64,000 nucleotides of DNA, taken from positions 4,898,001 to 4,962,000 of the forward strand of contig OZ245848.1 in NCBI GenBank assembly GCA_965228955.1, read 5' to 3'. The DNA comes from JANSWY01 sp965228955. Its GTDB lineage: Bacteria > Bacteroidota > Bacteroidia > Cytophagales > Cyclobacteriaceae. Positions 42,951 through 50,291 of the stretch are shown here, in pieces. A program made the position numbers and the translations under genes. The notes beneath the pieces are model-generated. The model had not been told where the DNA came from, made no database searches, and saw only the letters and a program-made list of their open reading frames with translations. Every line of letters starts with the position of its first letter. The first letter of the stretch is position 1.

Positions 42951-44477
42951 ATGAAATATCAAGATATACCATCAGAACAACTGGTGAAAATTACCACATT
43001 GGGTAGCCTCAAATCAGTTGGCTACCAACCACAATCCATAAAGGAAGAACTAAGATCAAATCTGATCAAAAGCCTTCAGAGTAATAAAAGTGTGTTTGAA
43101 GGAATTTGGGGATATGAGGATACAGTAATACCAGAGTTGGAAAGGGCAATACTAGCTCGTCATAACATTAATTTACTTGGACTGAGAGGACAGGCAAAAA
43201 CCCGTATTGCCAGGTTAATGATCAAATTACTTGATGAATATATCCCGGTCATCAAAGGTTCTGATCTGAATGATGATCCTTTGAATCCGATATCCAGATC
43301 TGCCAGAGACATCATTGCTGAGCACGGAGATGACACGGAAATTGAATGGTTGCATAGAGATTCCAGATATACCGAGAAACTGGCCACACCAGATGTGTCA
43401 ATTGCGGATTTGATTGGTGATGTTGATCCGATTAAAGCTGCTTCGCTGAAGCTCCCTTATTCTGATGAAAGAGTAATCCACTACGGACTTATTCCAAGAT
43501 CTCACAGAGGAATCTTCGTAATCAATGAATTACCGGATTTACAAGCAAGGATTCAGGTCGCATTGTTCAACATTCTTCAGGAAGGTGATATACAGATTAG
43601 AGGATTCAAGTTGAGACTACCTTTAGATATACAATTTGTGTTTACCGCTAACCCAGAGGATTATACCAACAGGGGTAGCATCGTAACGCCATTGAAAGAT
43701 AGAATTGACAGCCAGATCATTACTCACTACCCTAAGAGTATTGAGATTGGGAAGAAAATCACTTCACAAGAAGCTGATATTAAGGAAGAGCAAAGTAGCA
43801 GAGTTAGTGTGAATGAAATTGCAAAAGACCTGATTGAGCTCATCGCATTTGAAGCAAGAGAAAGTGAATATGTAGATGAGAAAAGTGGTGTTTCTGCAAG
43901 GCTTACAATTTCAGCCTTTGAGAACCTGACAAGCACAGCAGAAAGAAGGGCAATCATAAACGGAGAGGACAACACCAACGTAAGAATGTCAGACTTCAAT
44001 GGAGTTATTCCAGCCATCACTGGAAAGGTGGAGTTGGTTTATGAAGGAGAACAAGAAGGAGCTGGAATTGTAGCATCTAACCTGGTTGGGAAAGCTATTA
44101 GAAAACAGTTTGGTGATTACTTCCCAAATCCGGATGATGTAAGAAAAGATGAGAATAATCCTTACAAGGCAATTACAGATTGGTTTGGAAAAGGAAACAT
44201 GATCGATCTTTTAAATGACGCTCCGGAAAATGAAAGAAAGACCATTCTTAACAGCGTGCCTGGATTAAAAGAATTGGTGGACTCACACTTTAAAAGTGAG
44301 ACTGAAGACAACAAGTTATTCCTGATGGAATTTGCGCTATATGGACTTGCAGAGTTTAGTATGCTGAGTAAACATGGCTTGGAAAGAAGCATGCAATTTA
44401 AAGACCTACTAAGCAGTATGTTTTCTATGCCAGGACCAGATGACGACCAAGAACTAGACAATGATTATAACTACTAG
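42951..44477 (+). CDS. MoxR/ChlI-type AAA+ ATPase
   Basis: The 508-residue ATPase has Walker A LGLRGQAKTR (about 76-85), a long insert, Walker B GIFVINELPDL where the usual Asp-Glu is Asn-Glu, a sensor-1 VFTANPEDYTNRG and arginine-finger region TPLKDRIDSQI. These proteins remodel partner complexes, usually with a VWA protein such as the one encoded just upstream. The Asn in Walker B recurs in this family, so activity is not excluded. An AlbA_2 gene follows 5 bp later. Confidence 0.88.
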   Translation: MKYQDIPSEQLVKITTLGSLKSVGYQPQSIKEELRSNLIKSLQSNKSVFEGIWGYEDTVIPELERAILARHNINLLGLRGQAKTRIARLMIKLLDEYIPVIKGSDLNDDPLNPISRSARDIIAEHGDDTEIEWLHRDSRYTEKLATPDVSIADLIGDVDPIKAASLKLPYSDERVIHYGLIPRSHRGIFVINELPDLQARIQVALFNILQEGDIQIRGFKLRLPLDIQFVFTANPEDYTNRGSIVTPLKDRIDSQIITHYPKSIEIGKKITSQEADIKEEQSSRVSVNEIAKDLIELIAFEARESEYVDEKSGVSARLTISAFENLTSTAERRAIINGEDNTNVRMSDFNGVIPAITGKVELVYEGEQEGAGIVASNLVGKAIRKQFGDYFPNPDDVRKDENNPYKAITDWFGKGNMIDLLNDAPENERKTILNSVPGLKELVDSHFKSETEDNKLFLMEFALYGLAEFSMLSKHGLERSMQFKDLLSSMFSMPGPDDDQELDNDYNY

Positions 44478-44482
44478 TAGCC

Positions 44483-45169
44483 ATGGACCCGGGATTGAAA
44501 ATGATCCACTCCCTGGTAAGACAAGGAGAGAATGATCACATAGAATTTAAGAGAAAAGTCGCTCATCCTGAGAAGATTGTGAAGGAAGTAGTGGCATTTG
44601 CCAACGCCGATGGAGGACATCTACTCATCGGCGTTAGTGACAATGGAGACATCCCCGGAGTGAAGTTCCCAGACGAGGAAGAGTACGCCATGACCAAGGC
44701 CATTCTGGAATTATGTAAACCCAAAATAGACTTTGATTTAGAATTTATTCCCCTTTCTGAATCAGAGGACAAAGCAGTTTTACACTATCAAATCAGATCA
44801 GGATCTAAAAAGCCTTATTATGCAAAAGAAAAACAAACTGATCAGTATGGAACAGCATATTTCCGTATTGAGGACCGATCCGTTAAGGCTAGTAAGGAAC
44901 TGAAGGAGATATTAAAAAGAACCAACAGAAAGAAAGGAACTTCATTCAGATACGGCGAAAAGGAGCAATTTCTAATGCAGTACCTCGAGGAAAATGAGGA
45001 AATCACTTTATCGCAATTTCAGGAGAAAGCAGGAATCAGCAAGTATCAAGCTTCGAGAAAACTGATACTTTTAGTCGCTGCTCAGGTTCTTGAAATTATA
45101 CCTCGGGAGAAGGAAGATTTATTCGTTCTCAAATCACTGGAGACCTCTTCCGACCAGTTCGTTATTTGA
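44483..45169 (+). CDS. AlbA_2 (Schlafen-like) and winged-helix protein
   Basis: The 228-residue protein has an AlbA_2 nucleic-acid/NTP-binding domain at about 10-130 (ENDHIEFKRKV, FANADGGHLLIGVSDNGDIPG, YGTAYFRIEDRSV) and a C-terminal winged helix (EEITLSQFQEKAGISKYQASRKL). It is 5 bp after the AAA+ gene, so the VWA, AAA+ and AlbA_2 products probably work together. The function is unknown; regulation of DNA- or RNA-linked processes is possible. Confidence 0.8.
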   Translation: MDPGLKMIHSLVRQGENDHIEFKRKVAHPEKIVKEVVAFANADGGHLLIGVSDNGDIPGVKFPDEEEYAMTKAILELCKPKIDFDLEFIPLSESEDKAVLHYQIRSGSKKPYYAKEKQTDQYGTAYFRIEDRSVKASKELKEILKRTNRKKGTSFRYGEKEQFLMQYLEENEEITLSQFQEKAGISKYQASRKLILLVAAQVLEIIPREKEDLFVLKSLETSSDQFVI

Positions 45170-45289
45170 ACTGAATATTAATTCCATCTCTTTATTTAAA
45201 ATAAGAATGATATTTTATGGTTTTTACCGATAAATCATTATTCTTACCTGAACGTCACTATCAAAAGACATCCACCAAAAATTAGCAGT

Positions 45290-46627
45290 ATGGCAAAGCG
45301 CGCGAAAGAGAAGAAGATTTTTGTTTTAGACACATCAGTCATCATTTTTTCTCACGATTCTATCCTCAACTTCGCGGAACATGATGTAGGAATTCCCATT
45401 GTTGTTTTAGAAGAACTGGATCAGTTTAAGAAGGGAAATGACACCAAAAACTTTGAAGCCCGGGAGTTCACCAGGTTACTGGACAAGCTGGCTGCCGATC
45501 ACATGCTTCAGGACTGGATTCCTCTGAATGGTAAATCAAAAGGAAAGTTCAAGGTCTTAATGGACCAGGAAAGTACGGTTGATGCCAGAAAGGTCTTTAA
45601 CGACAATAAGAACGATCATAAAATAATCAATGCTGCACTTAAGCTGCAGGAGGAACAGAAAGATAAAAAAGTCATTCTGGTAAGTAAGGATATCAACCTG
45701 AGATTGAAAGCCAAGTCGCTGGACATCCAGGCTGAAGACTATGAGACTGGAAAAATTAAAAATGTCAATACCCTTTACACCGGTAAATCTGAAAAGGAAG
45801 ATGTAAGCTCAGATGATATCAATGTATTGTTCAAAGAAGGTGAGATCGATCGCAAGAAAATCTTTGGTAGAAAGAAGCCGATAATCAATAGCTATTACAT
45901 TCTAAAAAGTGAGAAGAATAGTGGTCTGGCTTTTTACAATGATGAAGAAGGTAAAGTTGATCTGGTTGAGAAAAAAGCAGTTTACGGCATCAAACCAAGA
46001 AATGCAGAGCAGACTTTTGCTATCCATGCTATGATGAACCCAAACATCAAGCTGGTAAGCATCAATGGAGTAGCCGGAACTGGAAAAACATTATTAGCAC
46101 TTGCATCTGCACTTGAGCAAAGAAGAAACTTCAAACAGATATATCTGGCAAGACCAATTGTGCCATTATCTAATAAAGACATTGGGTACTTACCAGGAGA
46201 TATCAAATCCAAGTTGAATCCATATATGGAGCCACTTTGGGACAACCTGAAATTCATCCAAAACCAATGGAAGGAAACTGAAAAAGAATACACCAGATTA
46301 ACCGACATGGTGAATCAGGAAAAGCTTTTGATCACTCCATTGGCATACATAAGAGGTAGAAGTTTATCCAACATCGTATTCATCGTGGATGAGGCCCAAA
46401 ACTTAACTCCACACGAAGTAAAGACGATCATCACAAGAGCAGGAGAAAACACAAAAATCATCTTCACCGGAGATGTACACCAGATTGATACTCCATACCT
46501 GGATTCTCAAAGTAATGGATTATCCTACTTAATCGATAGGTTGCAAGACAATGAGTTATTTGCTCATGTGACTCTTGAGAAAGGTGAGCGTTCTGAGTTG
46601 GCTAATTTGGCTAATGAGTTGTTGTGA
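45290..46627 (+). CDS. PIN-PhoH RNA-processing ATPase
   Basis: The 445-residue protein joins an N-terminal PIN nuclease domain (FVLDTSVIIFSHDSI, VVLEELDQFKKGN, DHKIINAALKL, VSKDINLRLKA) to a C-terminal PhoH ATPase (about 230-445; Walker A NGVAGTGKTLLALAS, Walker B FIVDEAQNLTPHE, TGDVHQIDTPYL). PIN-PhoH proteins act as RNA unwinding and cleaving enzymes. It is on the same strand as the VWA-AAA+-AlbA_2 run, 120 bp downstream, but its own promoter is likely. Confidence 0.92.
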   Translation: MAKRAKEKKIFVLDTSVIIFSHDSILNFAEHDVGIPIVVLEELDQFKKGNDTKNFEAREFTRLLDKLAADHMLQDWIPLNGKSKGKFKVLMDQESTVDARKVFNDNKNDHKIINAALKLQEEQKDKKVILVSKDINLRLKAKSLDIQAEDYETGKIKNVNTLYTGKSEKEDVSSDDINVLFKEGEIDRKKIFGRKKPIINSYYILKSEKNSGLAFYNDEEGKVDLVEKKAVYGIKPRNAEQTFAIHAMMNPNIKLVSINGVAGTGKTLLALASALEQRRNFKQIYLARPIVPLSNKDIGYLPGDIKSKLNPYMEPLWDNLKFIQNQWKETEKEYTRLTDMVNQEKLLITPLAYIRGRSLSNIVFIVDEAQNLTPHEVKTIITRAGENTKIIFTGDVHQIDTPYLDSQSNGLSYLIDRLQDNELFAHVTLEKGERSELANLANELL

Positions 46628-46710
46628 TAGAATTTCGAGGTGAACCTGCAATAGGTAACACATACGATCGACAGAGCGTAACGCTAAAATTACAATTCAT
46701 TTTTGCGATA

Positions 46711-46770
46711 CTCGCGCAGGTTGTCCCCAACCTGTGTGTATGATGAACCTGAGGACTCTGTCCGTCTCTC
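46711..46770. repeat. REP-like palindromic unit, left copy
   Basis: CAGGTTGTCCCCAACCTG (46717-46734) is a hairpin with 6-bp arms. About 17 bases later GGACTCTGTCC (46752-46762) forms a second one. The same order occurs inverted in the right copy, with small changes between. The pattern looks like units mobilised by IS200-like RAYT transposases. Confidence 0.65.
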
Positions 46771-46861
46771 ATTGATCAAATGGTAATAGAAGTCCAATTC
46801 AAATTAAAACATTTGCGTAACTCAACTTCGGATAATGATTACTCAACTACTACTTGGCCAC

Positions 46862-46920
46862 TAAAGACGGACTGGAGTCCTCGTGATCACTTTCCTCACA
46901 GGTTGGGGACAACCTGCGAG
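46862..46920. repeat. REP-like palindromic unit, right inverted copy
   Basis: GGACTGGAGTCC (46869-46880) and CAGGTTGGGGACAACCTG (46899-46916) repeat the left unit in reverse orientation, including the flanking GACGGACT and CTCGC. The two units face each other around about 90 bp and could fold into one long stem. Confidence 0.65.
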
Positions 46921-47005
46921 AGCCTATATGAAGACTAAAAAGTCCTAACTCCAGTTACTCGCGCATCTAAGCACTTTAGGATTTAAAAATTAAGATTTAG
47001 AATTT

Positions 47006-47040
47006 AAAAAAAGAGGTGCGACCAAAAGCCACACCTCTTT
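47006..47040 (-). terminator. Terminator after hutU
   Basis: AAAGAGGTG (47010-47018) and CACCTCTTT (47032-47040) form a 9-bp stem. On the minus strand a T-rich run follows. It lies 21 bases past the hutU stop. Confidence 0.85.
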
Positions 47041-47061
47041 ACCTAATTTATTCGTATCTAC

Positions 47062-48732
47062 TTAAATTTTTAGGTTAAAGTCCTCAGCAAATTTTGATGC
47101 TTTCTCGTATCCAGCATCGTGATGTCTGAATATTCCCATTGCCGGGTCGTTGTGTAACACTCTTCTGATGCATTGCTCTGCTCTGTCAGTTCCATCTGCC
47201 AAAACTACCATTCCTGCATGCTGAGAGTATCCCATTCCTACTCCTCCTCCGTGGTGGAATGAAATCCATGTTGCTCCTCCACTGGCGTTTGACATCAGGT
47301 TTAATAATGGCCAGTCGGAAACTGCGTCTGTTCCGTCTAGCATGCCTTCTGTCTCACGGTTTGGTGAGGCTACAGATCCACAATCCAGGTGATCTCTTCC
47401 TATAACAATTGGCGCCTTCACTTTCCCTGATTTCACTAGATCATTAAATATCAACCCAGCCTTTTCTCTCTCTCCAATTCCCAACCAGCAGATTCTACAT
47501 GGCAATCCCTGGAAAGCAATTTTCTCTTTTGCTTCTTTTAACCAATTTATCATATGGTGATTTTCTGGAAATGCTTCTATTAATGCCTGATCAGTCACAT
47601 AAATATCTTCTGGATCACCAGATAATGCAGCCCATCTAAAAGGTCCTTTTCCTTCACAGAATAATGGTCTTACATAGTCAGGAACAAATCCGTTGAAATC
47701 AAATGCATTTGGTTCTCCACCTTGCACAGCAAATTCACGGATGTTATTTCCGTAATCAAAAGTCTTACTTCCTTGCTTCTGCATCTCCAGCATGGATCCA
47801 ACGTGTCTCGCCATACTTTTCAAGGAAAGGTCTTTGTACTTCACAGGATCCGAGGCTCTTAGCGCCTCTGCTTCAGCAAGCGTCATTCCATTTGGCACAT
47901 ATCCATAAACAGGATCGTGAGCGGACGTTTGGTCAGTTAATACTTCTGGGATGATATTGTCAGCAAGTAATTTTTCTAGCATATCCCCAGCATCACTTAC
48001 CAAACCAATTGAGATATTCTCTCCTTTTTCTTTTGCTTCCAATGCCCAATCTCTTGCTTCCTCGTAACTATAGGTCATCTTATCAATATACCTTGTATCG
48101 AGTCTCTTCTGAATTCTTGCTGGGTCAACATCTGCTCCCAGGAAAGTACCTCCAGCTAGAGTAGCCGCTAAAGGTTGAGCTCCACCCATTCCTCCAAGGC
48201 CAGCAGTAACTACAAGTTTATTCTTAAGAGAACCGCCAAAGTGCTTATCAGCGCATGCTACAAAAGTCTCGTAAGTTCCTTGTAGAATTCCTTGTGAACC
48301 AATGTAAATCCAACTTCCAGCAGTCATCTGACCATACATCATTAGACCTCTTTCCTTCAGTTCCTGGAAATGCTCCCATGTAGCCCATGCAGGAACAAGG
48401 TTAGAATTGGCAATCAAGACTCTGGGAGCTTCGGGGTGCGATCTCACAATCCCAACCGGCTTCCCCGACTGAACTAAAAGACTTTGGTCATTCTCCAACT
48501 TCAACAAGATCTCAATAATCTTCTCCAACGACTCCCTGTTTCTTGCGGCCTGTCCCTGTCCACCGTAAACAATCAAATCAGATGGATCTTCTGCTACTTC
48601 GTGATCAAGGTTATTTAGAAGCATTCGCAACGGCGCTTCTGTTTGCCATGATTTGGCATTTAATTGAGAACCAGTTGGTGATTTATAGTTGTCGCCTTTG
48701 GCGTATGTATTAATAAAGTCCGAATAATTCAT
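47062..48732 (-). CDS. hutU: Urocanate hydratase
   Basis: Urocanase converts urocanate to imidazolone propionate, the second step of histidine breakdown, using tightly bound NAD+. The 556 residues match the family length. Visible signatures are DLIVYGGQGQAARN, the NAD-binding TAGLGGMGGAQPLAATLAGG, GRDHLDCGSVASPNRETE and SGGATWISFHHGGGVGMGYS. The start overlaps the end of hutH by 23 bp, so the two are translated as a pair. Confidence 0.97.
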   Translation of the reverse strand: MNYSDFINTYAKGDNYKSPTGSQLNAKSWQTEAPLRMLLNNLDHEVAEDPSDLIVYGGQGQAARNRESLEKIIEILLKLENDQSLLVQSGKPVGIVRSHPEAPRVLIANSNLVPAWATWEHFQELKERGLMMYGQMTAGSWIYIGSQGILQGTYETFVACADKHFGGSLKNKLVVTAGLGGMGGAQPLAATLAGGTFLGADVDPARIQKRLDTRYIDKMTYSYEEARDWALEAKEKGENISIGLVSDAGDMLEKLLADNIIPEVLTDQTSAHDPVYGYVPNGMTLAEAEALRASDPVKYKDLSLKSMARHVGSMLEMQKQGSKTFDYGNNIREFAVQGGEPNAFDFNGFVPDYVRPLFCEGKGPFRWAALSGDPEDIYVTDQALIEAFPENHHMINWLKEAKEKIAFQGLPCRICWLGIGEREKAGLIFNDLVKSGKVKAPIVIGRDHLDCGSVASPNRETEGMLDGTDAVSDWPLLNLMSNASGGATWISFHHGGGVGMGYSQHAGMVVLADGTDRAEQCIRRVLHNDPAMGIFRHHDAGYEKASKFAEDFNLKI

Positions 48733-50281
48733 CTTGAGATCCGTTTAGGTTAATATTTTCTTTTTGTGCCACTTCCAAAGAAGTATCAACAAGTTGTTTA
48801 TTTCTGATTATCTCCGCAGCAATCGCGATATCTTTCGCAAATACTCTATCCTCTTCCGCATGGTCAATTTGAGATCTAACCACCTCATGGCAAGCATCCA
48901 GGATTTTACCAGATTTCATTGGTTTCCTATAATCAAATGCCTGTGCAGCACATACCAATTCAACTGCCAGAATATTCTCCAGATTAGAAATCACCTGATT
49001 GGCTTTTCTTCCACTGATCGAACCCATACTTACATGATCTTCCTGACCAAGCGAAGTAGGAATACTATCCGCACTTGCTGGGAAACAAAGACTCTTGTTC
49101 TCTGACACCAGTGCTGCAGAAGTATACTGAGGAATCATAAAACCAGAGTTAATTCCGGTATTCTTCATCAACAGTTTCGGAAGTCCTTCTACATTTCCTT
49201 CAAGAAGCAGATATGTTCTTCTGTCAGATATATTCCCAACTTCGGCTGCTGCCAGGGTATTGTAATCCAATGGTAATGCCAAGGGTTGTCCGTGGAAATT
49301 ACCTCCACTTATAGTATTATCAGCTGAAAGGATAATCGGATTATCCGTCACAGAATTAAGCTCTACTGAAAGCAATTCTTTCAAATTCAACCAAGCATTT
49401 CTACTTGCGCCATGAACCTGAGGCATGCATCTGATACTATAAGGATCCTGCACCCTTCCACAATCCGCATGGCTCTCCACCATTTGAGATTTATCCAGAA
49501 GTACTCTTAATCTGTGCGCTACATGCTGAGTTCCTTTGTATGCTCTTAAGTTATGAAGCGCCTCCTCAAACGGACTTGCTGAACCCAAAGCTCCTTCCAA
49601 ACTCATTGCTCCAATGATATCGGCTGTATCCAGGCAGTTCTGAAGCCTTTCCAGTGCCTTTATTCCATAAGCAGCTATGAATTGAGTTCCATTGATAAGT
49701 GCCAGCCCTTCTTTTGGTCCCAGCTGGACTGGTTCAACACCAAGTTCCTGGAATACTTTTCCAGTCTCTTGATATTGTCCTTTGTACCAAACCTTGCCAA
49801 GTCCAATCAGTGGTAAAAATAAATGTGCAAGAGGAGCTAAATCTCCAGAAGCACCAACAGAACCCTGAATAGGAACCAATGGAATCAAATCATTTTCCAG
49901 GTGCCATAGAATTCTTTCCAATACGGTGATACTAATTCCGGAGTAACCATAGCTAAGTGATTGTAGCTTCAAAATCAGCATCAATCTTGCCACATCAAGC
50001 GGCACTGGTTCACCCACTCCTACACTGTGGCTTCTTAAGATGTTATCTTGTAGTTTTTGTGTCTCTTCTTCGGAGATCAATGTTGTACATAGTGGCCCAA
50101 AACCTGTATTTACGCCGTATACGGTTTTGTTACTTTGTACAATTTTTTCAACGTTGGCTTTACTTGCATTAATGCGATCCCGGGCCTCAGAGTTGAGTCT
50201 GCCTACGATGGATTTTGCACTAATATCCAACGCCAGTCCAGCAGATAGGCTGTCCTGGCCAAAATCAAAAAAATTAGGCAT
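48710..50281 (-). CDS. hutH: Histidine ammonia-lyase
   Basis: HutH removes ammonia from histidine to give urocanate. The MIO cofactor forms from Ala144-Ser145-Gly146 in GSVGASGDLAPLAHL, and the Tyr of VYGVNTGFG (near 55) is the catalytic base. At 523 residues it is slightly longer than usual. It follows the large TPR protein gene by 10 bp and overlaps hutU. hutI and hutG are not in the window. Confidence 0.97.
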   Translation of the reverse strand: MPNFFDFGQDSLSAGLALDISAKSIVGRLNSEARDRINASKANVEKIVQSNKTVYGVNTGFGPLCTTLISEEETQKLQDNILRSHSVGVGEPVPLDVARLMLILKLQSLSYGYSGISITVLERILWHLENDLIPLVPIQGSVGASGDLAPLAHLFLPLIGLGKVWYKGQYQETGKVFQELGVEPVQLGPKEGLALINGTQFIAAYGIKALERLQNCLDTADIIGAMSLEGALGSASPFEEALHNLRAYKGTQHVAHRLRVLLDKSQMVESHADCGRVQDPYSIRCMPQVHGASRNAWLNLKELLSVELNSVTDNPIILSADNTISGGNFHGQPLALPLDYNTLAAAEVGNISDRRTYLLLEGNVEGLPKLLMKNTGINSGFMIPQYTSAALVSENKSLCFPASADSIPTSLGQEDHVSMGSISGRKANQVISNLENILAVELVCAAQAFDYRKPMKSGKILDACHEVVRSQIDHAEEDRVFAKDIAIAAEIIRNKQLVDTSLEVAQKENINLNGSQDELFGLY

Positions 50282-50291
50282 TGTTGTTTAT

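Larger units (their letters stand above)
46628..47061. other. Intergenic region holding two REP-like palindromic units
   Basis: This 434-bp gap between phoH-like and hutU holds no gene I can support. Two inverted copies of a double-hairpin unit (46711-46770 and 46862-46920) and the hutU terminator (47006-47040) fill most of it. Confidence 0.6.

Noticed and set aside
46628..47061. A small RNA gene or transposase remnant in the region before hutU
   Set aside because: I find only the two palindromic units and the terminator; no coding remnant could be read in any frame.
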